Position numbers and translations under genes: made by a program. The notes under the pieces were generated by a model. The model did no database searches. It was not told the origin of the DNA and worked only from the letters and a program-made list of their open reading frames with translations. Source: Acetobacter suratthaniensis (lineage in GTDB: Bacteria > Pseudomonadota > Alphaproteobacteria > Acetobacterales > Acetobacteraceae). Taken from it: a stretch of DNA of 64,000 nt. Below, piece after piece: positions 39,776 through 49,715 of the stretch (positions within the stretch are counted from its first letter, which is position 1; each line of letters opens with the position of its first letter). The stretch lies in the NCBI RefSeq assembly GCF_017377745.1, contig NZ_JAFVMG010000002.1, forward strand, positions 1-64,000. Direction: 5' to 3'.

Positions 39776-41041
39776 TCAGGCCGACTGCTCCGTTGGCAGT
39801 TCCTTTTTTTGTCCATACACATAGACAGGACTGGTCTTGCCATCCGCCACCTCGCGGTTGACCACCACCTCCTCCACATTGTCCAGACCCGGCAGGTCGA
39901 ACATGGTGGACATGAGGATGCTTTCCATAATGGAACGCAGGCCGCGGGCACCGGTCTTACGCACGATTGCGCGGTCAGCAATGGCCTTGAGCGCATCATC
40001 CGTAAAGGTAAGCTGTACGTCTTCCATCTGGAACAGGCGCTGATACTGCTTGACCAGAGCGTTCTTTGGCTCGGTCAGGATCTTGATCAGTGCGGCTTCG
40101 TCCAGATCACCCAGCGTGGCAAGAACCGGCAGACGTCCGATGAACTCAGGAATAAGCCCGAACTTCATCAGGTCTTCAGGTTCCACATCATGCAGGATTT
40201 CACCTGTACGACGCTCGTCGGGGGAACGGACATCCGCCCCAAAACCAATGCTGGTACCCTTACCGCGCGCGGAAATGATCTTGTCCAGACCAGCGAAAGC
40301 CCCACCGCAGATAAACAGCATGTTGGTGGTATCCACCTGCAGGAACTCCTGCTGGGGATGCTTGCGCCCACCCTGCGGCGGCACGGAAGCAACCGTGCCT
40401 TCCATCAGCTTGAGCAACGCCTGCTGCACACCTTCACCGCTGACATCACGGGTAATGGAGGGGTTGTCAGACTTCTTCGAAATCTTGTCGATTTCGTCGA
40501 TATAGACAATGCCGCGCTGCGCCCGTTCCACATTGTAGTCAGACGCCTGCAGCAGCTTGAGGATGATGTTTTCGACATCCTCACCCACATACCCGGCCTC
40601 GGTCAGCGTTGTCGCGTCCGCCATGGTGAAAGGCACATCCAGAATACGAGCCAGCGTCTGGGCCAGCAGCGTCTTGCCCGAACCCGTAGGCCCGACCAGC
40701 AGGATGTTGGACTTGGCAATTTCGACTTCGCCAGCCTTGGCCACCTGCGTCAGACGCTTGTAGTGGTTATGCACCGCAACGGACAGAACCTTCTTGGCCT
40801 GCATCTGCCCGATGACATAATCATCCAGCACCTTGCAGATTTCCCGCGGGGTAGGTACACCCTCGCGCGATTTTACCAGAGAGGTCTTGTTCTCTTCACG
40901 GATGATATCCATGCAGAGTTCCACGCATTCATCACAGATGAACACGGTCGGGCCGGCAATCAGCTTCCGCACCTCGTGCTGGGACTTGCCGCAGAACGAG
41001 CAATACAGCGTATTTTTGGAATCACCGGACTTCGCGTTCAT
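39776..41041 (-). CDS. clpX: ATP-dependent Clp protease ATPase subunit ClpX
   Basis: This 421-aa AAA+ unfoldase feeds substrates to ClpP. The N-terminal zinc-binding domain has CSFC and CDEC cysteine pairs (about 15-38). Walker A is [12 protein letters not shown] (about 119), and the ClpP-binding IGF loop appears as IGFGAD (about 275). ATG 41041 has a GGGAGGAG site; the longer frame upstream does not fit the family. Confidence 0.97.
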   Translation of the reverse strand: MNAKSGDSKNTLYCSFCGKSQHEVRKLIAGPTVFICDECVELCMDIIREENKTSLVKSREGVPTPREICKVLDDYVIGQMQAKKVLSVAVHNHYKRLTQVAKAGEVEIAKSNILLVGPTGSGKTLLAQTLARILDVPFTMADATTLTEAGYVGEDVENIILKLLQASDYNVERAQRGIVYIDEIDKISKKSDNPSITRDVSGEGVQQALLKLMEGTVASVPPQGGRKHPQQEFLQVDTTNMLFICGGAFAGLDKIISARGKGTSIGFGADVRSPDERRTGEILHDVEPEDLMKFGLIPEFIGRLPVLATLGDLDEAALIKILTEPKNALVKQYQRLFQMEDVQLTFTDDALKAIADRAIVRKTGARGLRSIMESILMSTMFDLPGLDNVEEVVVNREVADGKTSPVYVYGQKKELPTEQSA

Positions 41042-41161
41042 CGGTCTCCTCCCTCGATCATCCAGGGTTCCACAACACCGGGAACCGCGTTCCGGTCTTT
41101 TTCCGCCCAAAAGTCAGCGGAACACTCCCTTAATGTAACAGGAAGTTCAAAGTATGCCAGA

Positions 41162-41824
41162 TCAGGGATGATCTTTATCCTTCCTGTCTGCCTGCGTTGC
41201 ACTATGGCGAGTGATCACTTCATCGACAATCCCGAAAGACTGCGCTTCTTCCGCCGACATATAGGTATCGCGCTCAAGCTTCTGCTCGATTTCCTCAAGC
41301 GTGCGGCCGGTATGCTCGCGATAGATCTCGTTCAGGCGCTGACGGATGATCAGAATTTCGCGGGCCTGAATTTCAATATCACTGGCCTGACCCTGCGCGC
41401 CACCAGAAGGCTGGTGCACCATGACACGGGCATTCGGCAGAGCAAAACGACGCCCTTTCTCACCACCGGCCAGCAGGAGCGAACCCATGGACGCCGCCTG
41501 ACCGATACACACGGTGCTGACGGGGCTGCGGATGTACTGCATGGTGTCGTAAATAGCCAGACCAGCCGACACCACCCCACCGGGGCTATTGATATAGAAA
41601 GAGATTTCCTTGTTCGGGTTCACGCTTTCCAGATACAGAAGCTGCGCCGAAATCAGCGAGGACACCTGATCGTAAACGGGCCCGGTCAAAAAAATGATAC
41701 GTTCCTGCAGCAGACGGGAATAGATATCAAAAGCCCGCTCGCCCCTGGAGGTCTGCTCGACCACCATCGGAACCAGTGCGTTGCTGAAAATTTCAACGGG
41801 ATCACGATCCCTCATGCCACTCAT
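41162..41824 (-). CDS. clpP: ATP-dependent Clp protease proteolytic subunit
   Basis: This 220-aa serine peptidase forms the proteolytic barrel of ClpXP/ClpAP. The catalytic triad is visible: Ser in GQAASMGS (about 105), His in VMVHQPSGG (about 130), and the Asp near [10 protein letters not shown] (about 185). It lies 120 bp upstream of clpX. Confidence 0.97.
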   Translation of the reverse strand: MSGMRDRDPVEIFSNALVPMVVEQTSRGERAFDIYSRLLQERIIFLTGPVYDQVSSLISAQLLYLESVNPNKEISFYINSPGGVVSAGLAIYDTMQYIRSPVSTVCIGQAASMGSLLLAGGEKGRRFALPNARVMVHQPSGGAQGQASDIEIQAREILIIRQRLNEIYREHTGRTLEEIEQKLERDTYMSAEEAQSFGIVDEVITRHSATQADRKDKDHP

Positions 41825-41950
41825 TCCCGTATAAAAAACTGAAACGTCCCTTACCCACCGCGCCCTTCGGATGCGACCGGTTGCAGGCTCATTCCTTCAA
41901 GATAGAGATAAAGTGGCAAGATGCCACCCCGGAAAAGAAAAACAGGCTCA

Positions 41951-41985
41951 AAAAGAATGTCCCGCCAGTTCACACTGGCGGGACA
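41951..41985 (-). terminator. Strong terminator after tig
   Basis: A perfect 12-bp stem (TGTCCCGCCAGT/ACTGGCGGGACA, 41958-41985, loop of 4 bases) is followed on the minus strand by TTCTTTTT. It is placed directly after the trigger factor stop, so tig and clpP are probably separate transcripts. Confidence 0.88.
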
Positions 41986-41996
41986 GAGCCGTTTTC

Positions 41997-43331
41997 TCAG
42001 ATATCCGCTGACGGAATATCGGAAAGCTCGTCCGGGGTGACTTCTTTATCCGTCACCGTGGCGAGTTCGATCAGGTAATCAACCACCTTGTTCTCGAAGA
42101 TCGGCCCGCGCAGACCTTCAGCAGCCTGCGGGTTCTTCTGGAAGAACTCGAACACCTGCTGTTCCTGACCGGGGTAGCGCATGGCTTCCGCACGCACGGC
42201 GCGGCCCAGCTCTTCCGGGCTGACAGTGATACCGTTCTTACGGCCAATTTCCGCCAACAGCAGGCCCAGCTTCACGCGGCGTTCGGCAATCTTGCGATAG
42301 TCCGCACGCAGGGTGTCTTCGTCTTTTTCCTTATCTTCGTCATCGAGCTGACCGGCCTGACGGTCGGATTCAACCCGCGCCCAGATCTGCTGGAATTCGC
42401 TTTCCACCATACCTGCCGGCGCTTCGAAGTCAGCCTTGCCAGCCAGCGCGTCCAGCAGGTCGCGCTTGATGCGCAGACGGGAAAGCTGGTCATACTCGCC
42501 ACTGATCTGCTTGCGGATGAGATCCTTGAGCTGATCGAGGTTTTCGAAGCCGATCGTCTTGGCCAGATCATCGTTGATCTCGGCGTCAACAGCCTTCTTG
42601 AGCTGCTTCGCCTTGATGTCGAAGGTCGCTTCCTTACCAGCCAGTTCCGCTGCGCCGTAATCGACCGGGAACGTCACGGTAATGACCTTTTCCTCACCGG
42701 GCTTCATGCCTTCGATCTGCTCGGCAAAACCGGGGATAAAGCCTTCGCCACCGATTTCAACGTTCACATCTTCAGCCGTACCGCCATCGAACGGCACGCC
42801 GTCGCGCTTGCCCACGAAGTCGATTGCCACAACGTCACCCTTGGCGGCGGGACGCACTTCTTCGATCACCTCGAAGTTACGGCCACGCTGGGCAATGTCG
42901 GTCAGAGCCTTGTCTACCGCTTCGTCGCTGACAGTCGCCTTCAGGCGCGTCAGAGCCAGACCGGACAGATCGGGGACTGCGATTTCAGGCAGGATTTCAC
43001 TCTCGACCTTGAATTCGAGACCCTTGCCATCGTCTTCCTGACCGGAAACCAGATCAACCTGAGGCTGACCGGCAGGGCGCAGGCCACGCTCTTCAAAAAC
43101 AGCGCGAATAGAATCGGACACGATCTGTTCGATCACTTCGCCCCAGATGGCCGCACCATAACGCTGGCGCGCCAGAGACACAGGCACCTTACCCGGACGG
43201 AAACCCGGCAGGTTCAGGTTGGCGGCCACTTCCTTGAGGCGCGCATCGCGCTTGCCTTCAAGTTCTGCAGCCGGAACTGTCACGGTGAAACCACGCTTCA
43301 GCCCTTCGGAAAGGGTCTCGGTTACCTGCAT
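41997..43331 (-). CDS. tig: Trigger factor
   Basis: This 444-aa ribosome-bound chaperone and prolyl isomerase has the N-terminal ribosome-binding segment GFRPGKVP (about 44), a central FKBP domain (about 160-245) and a helical C-terminal domain. ATG 43331 (MQVTETL) is chosen with an AAGAGGAAGG site upstream; the longer frame begins with unrelated residues. It sits upstream of clpP as in many bacteria. Confidence 0.95.
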   Translation of the reverse strand: MQVTETLSEGLKRGFTVTVPAAELEGKRDARLKEVAANLNLPGFRPGKVPVSLARQRYGAAIWGEVIEQIVSDSIRAVFEERGLRPAGQPQVDLVSGQEDDGKGLEFKVESEILPEIAVPDLSGLALTRLKATVSDEAVDKALTDIAQRGRNFEVIEEVRPAAKGDVVAIDFVGKRDGVPFDGGTAEDVNVEIGGEGFIPGFAEQIEGMKPGEEKVITVTFPVDYGAAELAGKEATFDIKAKQLKKAVDAEINDDLAKTIGFENLDQLKDLIRKQISGEYDQLSRLRIKRDLLDALAGKADFEAPAGMVESEFQQIWARVESDRQAGQLDDEDKEKDEDTLRADYRKIAERRVKLGLLLAEIGRKNGITVSPEELGRAVRAEAMRYPGQEQQVFEFFQKNPQAAEGLRGPIFENKVVDYLIELATVTDKEVTPDELSDIPSADI

Positions 43332-43425
43332 CGGCCAGGCCTTCCTCTTGGTACATATAGACTTCGGACATCCCGCAAGATCAGCCACCGGCTGCCACGG
43401 AACGGGACGGGAGCAAGAAACTATG

Positions 43426-43510
<85 letters not shown>

Positions 43511-43599
43511 GCATTACTCGCCGTCGCAAGATGCGTGCGTTTAGCCCAAAGCGGGACAGACGGCAAGAGAGCCACGCCACACAACCGAGCCAACACACC

Positions 43600-45078
43600 T
43601 CATAAAAGTCCCTGCTCCCGTGCTGACAGCCCCTGTAGGCGTTCAGCCTCCACCCGCGCACTACCCAGATGGCGGTCCAGTTCCTCCGCCACGGGCCATG
43701 CCCCGGCACGTCTCCCTGCCTCTCCATGCAGCCAGACTCCGGCGCAGGCAGCCTCCCATACCGGCATACCCGCAGCCAGCATGGCGGCAATCACGCCTGA
43801 AAGCGTATCGCCAGACCCGGCTGTACCCAGTGCAGGCGTGGCATGAATATTGATCGCCAGCCGCCCGTCCGGTGCGGCAATGAGGGTGGAAGCACCCTTA
43901 AGCACGACCACGGCCCCGGTCTGCCGTGCCGCCTGACGCACGCGGGCTGGTGGGTCATCACCCACCGCGCCAAAAACACGCGCGAACTCTCCGGCATGAG
44001 GTGTCATGACGGCAACACCCCTCAGGGCATCCGGCCGCCCGGCAGCGGCACTCAGCGCACCGGCATCCGCCAGCACACACCGCCCCGCCTCAACCAGCAC
44101 CGGCAACGTGCGCTCCACCTCCGCTTCCGTCAGGCCCGGCCCACACACCCACACATGTCGCCGCGCATCACCCAGCAAAACCTCCAGCGGCGCATCATCG
44201 ACAATCAGGCCGGGGTCACCTAGACGGAACGCGGGGGCATTATCCCCCGCTGCCAGCCTGACAAGCCCCGCCCCAGCCGCCCGCGCCCCCGAAGCGCAGA
44301 GCCGCGCGGCACCGGGCATATTCTCCCCCGCACACAGACTAACCACACCACGCGTGTATTTATGGCTTTCAGGCGTCAGTTCCGGCACACGCCACAGCCC
44401 CGGCGCGTTCAGCCACGCCAACGGGGGATGAGCCTCCAACGCATCAGACGGCATACCGATATCCGCCAGCACGATCCGCCCCATCGACTCCCGTACCGGG
44501 TAGAGCAGATGCGCAGGCTTGTAGCGACAGAATGTTACCGTCAGCTCCGCTCCAGGAGCATAGCCACGCACCTGCCCGGAGCCACCATCCACCCCCGAAG
44601 GCACATCCACCGCCACCACGCGGCGCGCGGCCCGCAGCACATCCGCCACCGCAGGCTCCACATCACGGGCAAGCCCCGCACCAAAAACGGCATCAAGCAC
44701 CACATCCACCCGTGCGGCTTCAGCAGCGACAAAAGGCACACGCGGCCCCACAAAGCGACCGGCCACCTCGGCCGCAGCACTACCCGGCTTTGGCTCTGCC
44801 AACGCCGCCACAGCCACGGGCCAGCCCGCTTCGAGCAGAAAACGGGCGGCGGCATAGCCATCGCCCCCGTTATTGCCCGGCCCACACAACACCAGCACAC
44901 GCGCGGGCCGCATGCTGGCCTGCATGGCCCGGGCCACAGCACGCCCTGCATTCTCCATTAGTGTGGCAACTGGGATCTGCTGCGCCGCCAGCCTGTCCAC
45001 CGCGCCCATTTCAACCGGCGTGTAAACACCCAGATCACTCAGGGAAAAAGACCGCACAGCACACCTCCGGCACGACAT
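43600..45078 (-). CDS. nnr: Bifunctional NAD(P)H-hydrate epimerase / ADP-dependent dehydratase
   Basis: This enzyme of about 492 aa repairs hydrated NAD(P)H. The N-terminal epimerase domain has LCGPGNNGGDGYAAARFL (about 68) and VDVPSGVDGGSG (about 145). The C-terminal ribokinase-like dehydratase has MTPHAGEFAR (about 365) and TAGSGDTLSGVIAAML (about 440). The start is uncertain: ATG 45078 and a GTG/ATG further upstream lack clear ribosome binding sites, and the first residues are unusual. Confidence 0.9.
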   Translation of the reverse strand: MSCRRCAVRSFSLSDLGVYTPVEMGAVDRLAAQQIPVATLMENAGRAVARAMQASMRPARVLVLCGPGNNGGDGYAAARFLLEAGWPVAVAALAEPKPGSAAAEVAGRFVGPRVPFVAAEAARVDVVLDAVFGAGLARDVEPAVADVLRAARRVVAVDVPSGVDGGSGQVRGYAPGAELTVTFCRYKPAHLLYPVRESMGRIVLADIGMPSDALEAHPPLAWLNAPGLWRVPELTPESHKYTRGVVSLCAGENMPGAARLCASGARAAGAGLVRLAAGDNAPAFRLGDPGLIVDDAPLEVLLGDARRHVWVCGPGLTEAEVERTLPVLVEAGRCVLADAGALSAAAGRPDALRGVAVMTPHAGEFARVFGAVGDDPPARVRQAARQTGAVVVLKGASTLIAAPDGRLAINIHATPALGTAGSGDTLSGVIAAMLAAGMPVWEAACAGVWLHGEAGRRAGAWPVAEELDRHLGSARVEAERLQGLSAREQGLL

Positions 45079-45244
45079 GGGCCTGTGGCCCGGATGGAAC
45101 ATACCCCTTGCACCCACGCGCATGGCTTGGCAAATCAGGCACCATAGAGTGGCCGGGCCCGCCTGATTGCAGCTTTACTCAAGCCCGGCACATGACCCAC
45201 AGCCCCCGGCCTTAATCTGCCAGCCCTGTTCTCGCGGAGTCCTC

Positions 45245-45700
45245 ATGCCTCATTCCCCCCTCTGGAGCCTGGTGCTCGCGCTGCATATCATCAGCATTGC
45301 CCTGTGGATCGGCGGCATCTTTTACGCCGTTGCGATTCTGCGCCCCAGCCTTGGTCTGCTGGACGCCACTCAACGCAACTCCATCATGCTGCAAACGCTG
45401 GCGCGCTTTTTCAAAGGGCTGACACACGCCATTCCGACAGCGCTGGTTTCGGGCTGGCTGCTGATCCTGCATGAAGGCGGCTTTGCCAACGTACCATGGA
45501 CAGTCAACGCCATGCAGGGCTTCGGTATTCTCATGGCCCTGCTGTTCGTCCGCCTGTATTTTGGCCCCTACCAGAAGGTGCGCCGCTCCATCCGCCCGCA
45601 GGCCAGCGCCTTCGACTCGATCCGCATGCAAATGCTTGCAATCATGGCGCTGGGTTTTCTGGCGATCCTGTCAGCCTGCCTTGGCCATCCCTTTATGTGA
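45245..45700 (+). CDS. Small integral membrane protein, CopD-like
   Basis: This 151-aa protein has four hydrophobic segments at about residues 6-28, 55-75, 85-105 and 130-148. The first contains HIISIALWIGGIFY, and the loop GPYQKVRRSIR is basic and likely cytoplasmic. The pattern resembles CopD-domain or related small membrane proteins, but no metal ligands stand out and function is not assigned. The start at 45245 is chosen as the first hydrophobic-segment-proximal ATG; the longer frame has a Cys/Pro-rich leader. It is divergent from nnr and followed by a strong hairpin. Confidence 0.6.
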   Translation: MPHSPLWSLVLALHIISIALWIGGIFYAVAILRPSLGLLDATQRNSIMLQTLARFFKGLTHAIPTALVSGWLLILHEGGFANVPWTVNAMQGFGILMALLFVRLYFGPYQKVRRSIRPQASAFDSIRMQMLAIMALGFLAILSACLGHPFM

Positions 45701-45711
45701 AAAAATTCTGT

Positions 45712-45745
45712 CTTTCCGCCCAAAAACTTGATTTTGGGCGGAAAG
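45712..45745. terminator. Perfect 14-bp hairpin, probably bidirectional terminator
   Basis: CTTTCCGCCCAAAA and TTTTGGGCGGAAAG (loop ACTTGA) form a perfect stem 11 bp after the small membrane protein gene. The run of T residues lies on the minus-strand side (ATTTTTT), while the plus side ends in AGCTTTA. It most likely ends the upstream gene. Confidence 0.75.
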
Positions 45746-45878
45746 AGCTTTATCCGGGCTAGCACCTGACAGGCTGCGAAATCCGGCTCGGCTGCCCTTT
45801 GACCTGATGACGGCAAACCATACGGCAGACCCGCTCAGCCAGGGGTAAGACTGACCGAACCTTTGTTCCGAGAGCATA

Positions 45879-47999
45879 TTGACAGCTAAAACGCCCGCCC
45901 GCACCCGCAAGACCGCCCCCTCCCGGAGCCGCAAGGCCGCCCCAACGGAGGCGCCTGACGTGGCGGAAACCGCCGATGTGCAGCCCCCCGCTGCAAAACG
46001 CGCAAAGGCGACAAAGCCTGTCAGCGCTCCGGCCCGCACGCGCCGTACCAAGGCAGCCGCAGCGGCTCCTGCCGAAACGGATGTAACGGCACCCGAGTTG
46101 CCTCCTGCTCCTGAAACAGCGCCCAAGCCTGCGAAAAAAACGGCTGTTAAAGCCGCCACAAAAGCAGCGCCGCGTCGCCGCACAGCCAAAACCGCGGAAA
46201 AAGCTGAAACCGTAACCGAGCCTGCTCCCGGCGTGGCAGAGGATGTGGTGGAACAACCTGCAGCCAAGGCAACCAAAACCGCGCGTGGCACCACGGCAGC
46301 CAGCAAAACCACCCGCACGGCCACACGCAAAACAACACCCCGGGCCAAAAAGACCGAAGACAGCGCACCTGTCGCCGTTGAAATTGTGCCTGAGCCCGTT
46401 GCGGAATCCGCCCCCGTTATCACGGCCCCTGAACCGGTTGCCCCCGCGCCCGAAACCCCGGCACCTGCTGCCGAGGAAAAGGTTACGTTTGCGGATCTCG
46501 GCCTGTCCGAACCGCTGCTGCGCGCCGTGACGGAAATGGGTTATATACACCCCACCCCCATTCAGGCGCAGGCTATCCCCGCCGTGCTGATGGCACGCGA
46601 TGTTCTGGGCGTGGCCCAGACCGGCACCGGCAAGACAGCGTCCTTCACGCTGCCTATGCTCGAAATCCTCAGCGATTCACGCGCCCGTGCCCGCATGCCA
46701 CGCTCCCTCATTCTGGAGCCAACGCGCGAACTGGCCCTGCAGGTAGCGGAAAACTTCGTCAATTACGGCAAGCACCTCAAGCTCAACCACGCCCTGCTGA
46801 TCGGTGGGGAAAGCATGGCTGAACAAAAAGAAGTGCTTAACCGGGGTGTGGATGTTCTCATCGCAACGCCCGGCCGCCTTCTGGACCTGTTCTCGCGCGG
46901 TGGCCTGCTGCTGACCCACACCAAAATTCTGGTGATCGACGAAGCAGACCGTATGCTCGACATGGGCTTCATTCCCGACATTGAAAAAATTGTCGGGCTG
47001 CTGCCCCCCATGCGCCAAACCCTGTTCTTTTCCGCGACCATGGCTCCGGCCATTCGCAAGCTGGCAGATGCGTTCCTGCATTCTCCCAAGGAAATCACGG
47101 TTGCGCGGCCTTCCTCGGTTGCAACCACCATCACCACCGGCCTGCTGGTGGTGGACGAGCACGACAAGCGCCGCACCCTGCGCCTGCTGCTGCGTGACCC
47201 CAAGCTGCAGAACGCCATTGTTTTCTGCAATCGCAAGCGCGATGTGGATGTGCTGACAAAATCGCTCATCAAGCACGGCTTCTCTGCTGGCGCCTTACAT
47301 GGCGATCTGCCGCAGTCTGTCCGCTTTTCCACGCTGGAACGCTTTAAGGCTGGTGATCTGAAAGTGCTGGTCTGCTCCGATGTGGCTGCCCGTGGCATCG
47401 ACATTGGCGGCCTGTCGCATGTGTTCAACTTCGACCTGCCTTTCCATGCCGAAGACTACGTGCATCGCATTGGCCGTACCGGCCGTGCTGGCCGCGAAGG
47501 TCACGCCTATAGCCTCGCCTGCCCGTATGACCGGACACTGGCCGAAGCAATCGAGGAACTGACCAAAAAGCCCATCCCCCGCATGACTGTGGACGGGGTG
47601 GAACAGCTTGAATGGGCGGAAGGCAAGCGCCCTGCGGGTGATCGTGGCCGCAAGGACAAAGACAAGGACAGGCACCGCGAAAAAGACAAGTCGCGGGACA
47701 AGGACAAGAGCCGCGACAAGGAGCGTGAACGCCCCCGCAATGCCCGGCCCGACTCGACGCCGGAGCCCCGTCCTGAACAGCATGAACGTCCCCGCCACGA
47801 CAACAAACCGCATGGCAAGCAGACACGCCACCAGCGTGATGAAATCGCCCCCGTTCCCGGCGGCGAAACCATTGGGTTTGGCGATCTGCAACCCGCGTTC
47901 ATGCAACTGCCCCGCCGCGCCTCTGTGCGGCCCAACACGCCGGGCATTGCCGCTCATGACACAGACGGGGAGCAGAACGCGCCCCGCTCTGATGCCTGA
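45879..47999 (+). CDS. DEAD-box RNA helicase with histone-H1-like N-terminal tail
   Basis: This 706-aa RhlE-type helicase has a core at about residues 205-580. Motifs in order are AQTGTGKT, PTRELALQ, TPGR, DEADRMLD, SAT, HGDLPQ, DVAARGID and HRIGRTGR. An N-terminal extension of about 200 residues is rich in Ala, Lys, Pro and Thr with PAKKTAVKAATK-like repeats, resembling histone H1 tails. The C terminus has a run of K/R/D-rich RDKDKSRDK repeats. Both tails are probably disordered and nucleic-acid binding. It likely acts in ribosome assembly or RNA turnover. The start is TTG 45879 with a weak GAG site, and no closer ATG exists. Confidence 0.88.
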   Translation: MTAKTPARTRKTAPSRSRKAAPTEAPDVAETADVQPPAAKRAKATKPVSAPARTRRTKAAAAAPAETDVTAPELPPAPETAPKPAKKTAVKAATKAAPRRRTAKTAEKAETVTEPAPGVAEDVVEQPAAKATKTARGTTAASKTTRTATRKTTPRAKKTEDSAPVAVEIVPEPVAESAPVITAPEPVAPAPETPAPAAEEKVTFADLGLSEPLLRAVTEMGYIHPTPIQAQAIPAVLMARDVLGVAQTGTGKTASFTLPMLEILSDSRARARMPRSLILEPTRELALQVAENFVNYGKHLKLNHALLIGGESMAEQKEVLNRGVDVLIATPGRLLDLFSRGGLLLTHTKILVIDEADRMLDMGFIPDIEKIVGLLPPMRQTLFFSATMAPAIRKLADAFLHSPKEITVARPSSVATTITTGLLVVDEHDKRRTLRLLLRDPKLQNAIVFCNRKRDVDVLTKSLIKHGFSAGALHGDLPQSVRFSTLERFKAGDLKVLVCSDVAARGIDIGGLSHVFNFDLPFHAEDYVHRIGRTGRAGREGHAYSLACPYDRTLAEAIEELTKKPIPRMTVDGVEQLEWAEGKRPAGDRGRKDKDKDRHREKDKSRDKDKSRDKERERPRNARPDSTPEPRPEQHERPRHDNKPHGKQTRHQRDEIAPVPGGETIGFGDLQPAFMQLPRRASVRPNTPGIAAHDTDGEQNAPRSDA

Positions 48000-48038
48000 T
48001 TACAGGCCTGGGCGCACATACCGGAAGTGATCGGAACA

Positions 48039-49376
48039 ATGGCGGAGTCTCACCCGGGTAAAGCCACGCCTGCCCAGCAGGAAGTGGTTAACGTTCTGTA
48101 TCTAGCCGGGTTGGGCGATGGCACGGTGCGTCTGGCTGATGGCCAGATTGCCCATGTGGCAGGAGCGCTACCCGGCGAGACAGTCCGTATTGAAGAAACC
48201 CGCAAGGGTACATGGCAGCTACAGGACGTTATTGAATCCTCTCCCGAGCGCGTCTCCCCCCCTTGTCCTCTGGCCGAAAGCTGCGGCGGCTGCTCCTTGC
48301 AGCATATCCGGCCCGAAGCCCTTCTGGCATGGAAAACCGAGCGCGTTATTCGCGCCCTGCATAATGCAGGTTTTGAGACCGTGCCGCAGGCCGCAACATT
48401 TCAGGTTGCTCCCCATAGCCGACGGCGGGCAGATCTGGCCGTTAAGCGCGGCGCTTCATCCATGCTTATCGGCCTGCATGGACGGAACACAAAAACCATT
48501 GTCGATATGAGCACCTGTCTGGTGCTTGATCCGCATATTCTGTCCCTGCTCCCCGCGTTCAGAACTGTGCTTCACAGTCTGCAGGCTATCCGGCGCGAAG
48601 CCAGCCTGCATATCAACCTGCTGGACACTGGAGCGGATATCCTACTGGTAACAGATGCCCCCCTGACAACGGCGGATCGCATCCGCCTAACTCAGATGGC
48701 GGAAGACCATGCTATCCCGCGCATAAGCTGGGCATCTGCCTCAAACCCGGAAGCCACGGAAACCGCAACACAGCGCGCCCCGGTTACCCAGAGCATCGCG
48801 GGGCATGAAGTCACGCCCCCTCCGGGTGGTTTCCTGCAAACCAGCGCCGCCAGTGAACAGGCTATTCAGGCCGCCGTGCTCGCAGCCCTGCCAGAAAAAA
48901 TGACCCGCCGCGCCAGTGTAGTAGAACTCTATGCCGGGTGTGGCACACTGACATTCGCACTGGCCCAGCGCTGTCAGGTCAGTGCTTACGAAGGGCACGG
49001 CCCAGCCTGTAACGCGCTGAAAGCGGGCACAGGCACGGCGCGGATTACCACACACCACCGCGACCTGACCCGACAGCCACTTATGGCCAAGGAGTTCGCG
49101 CAGGCGGCAGCTGTTATTCTGGATCCACCCCATGCCGGGGCAAAAAACCAGATGGAACAGATTGCCCGAGGCCTGCCGACACAGGTTATTTATGTAAGCT
49201 GTAATCCGACCGCCCTGTCCAAGGACACGGCCCTGCTGGCTAAAGCAGGTTACCGTCTCCATGCTGTAACGGTCATTGACCAGTTCCTGTGGTCAGCCGA
49301 GACTGAAACCGTATGCGATTTCAGACGTGAAAGCTCTCGCCGCAGCCGCAGCGGCCCTTCTCGTTCGGGTTTGTAA
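48039..49376 (+). CDS. TrmA/RumA-type SAM-dependent RNA methyltransferase
   Basis: This 445-aa protein makes 5-methyluridine in rRNA or tRNA. Features are an N-terminal TRAM-like region, a [4Fe-4S] cysteine set in CPLAESCGGCSLQH (about 77), the SAM motif ELYAGCGTLTF (about 294) and the catalytic Cys in YVSCNPTALSKD (about 388). ATG 48039 is preferred over GTG 48027. Its last 56 bases, encoding a Ser/Arg-rich tail, overlap the convergent sufA gene, suggesting read-through of an earlier stop. Target specificity (RlmD, RlmC or TrmA) cannot be told from motifs. Confidence 0.88.
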   Translation: MAESHPGKATPAQQEVVNVLYLAGLGDGTVRLADGQIAHVAGALPGETVRIEETRKGTWQLQDVIESSPERVSPPCPLAESCGGCSLQHIRPEALLAWKTERVIRALHNAGFETVPQAATFQVAPHSRRRADLAVKRGASSMLIGLHGRNTKTIVDMSTCLVLDPHILSLLPAFRTVLHSLQAIRREASLHINLLDTGADILLVTDAPLTTADRIRLTQMAEDHAIPRISWASASNPEATETATQRAPVTQSIAGHEVTPPPGGFLQTSAASEQAIQAAVLAALPEKMTRRASVVELYAGCGTLTFALAQRCQVSAYEGHGPACNALKAGTGTARITTHHRDLTRQPLMAKEFAQAAAVILDPPHAGAKNQMEQIARGLPTQVIYVSCNPTALSKDTALLAKAGYRLHAVTVIDQFLWSAETETVCDFRRESSRRSRSGPSRSGL

Positions 49377-49689
49377 ACACAAACCCGGCCTCAAGGTCGC
49401 TCTCACGATAATCCATCTGTGACCCGATCAGGAACAGAGTAGCTTTTCTGTCTACCAGAACGGTTACATCGTGACTTTTCACGACCTCATCGCCATCGCC
49501 GGGCTGGCTGACAAAGCTCATATCGTAAGCCTGACCGGAACAACCGCGCGTGGAAACCGAAACCCGCAGTAACTGCCCCTCATGCGCCGTAGCGTACAGG
49601 TGCTGCAACCGGGCGGTGGCGGCATCTGTCAGGCTGATCAGGGGCGGCAGGCTCCGAATGGCAGGCGCTGTGCTGGAAACTTGGGCCAT
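49321..49689 (-). CDS. sufA: Iron-sulfur cluster assembly scaffold/carrier, SufA-type
   Basis: This 122-aa A-type carrier moves Fe-S clusters from the SufBCD scaffold to target proteins. The three conserved cysteines appear in STRGCSGQAY (about 62) and the C-terminal KGRCGCGESF. ATG 49689 is chosen for its GGGAGGGAG site. It is the last gene of the suf operon. It overlaps the convergent methyltransferase gene by 56 bp. Confidence 0.92.
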   Translation of the reverse strand: MAQVSSTAPAIRSLPPLISLTDAATARLQHLYATAHEGQLLRVSVSTRGCSGQAYDMSFVSQPGDGDEVVKSHDVTVLVDRKATLFLIGSQMDYRESDLEAGFVFTNPNEKGRCGCGESFHV

Positions 49690-49715
49690 TTCTCCCTCCC
49701 TTACTTTTTTCGTAT

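Noticed and set aside
39767-41842. 691-aa rightward ORF opposite clpX and clpP
   Set aside because: It is a shadow of two well-conserved genes and shows no recognisable motif.
45671-46550. Long leftward Ala/Val- and Arg/Gly-rich ORFs opposite the helicase N terminus
   Set aside because: They are low-complexity mirror frames of the Ala/Lys/Pro-rich helicase tail, with no start signals. The helicase frame has full family motifs.
47641-47760. K/R/D codon repeats as a possible tandem-repeat or CRISPR-like array
   Set aside because: The repeats are short, imperfect and in frame within the helicase C terminus, with no spacer structure.
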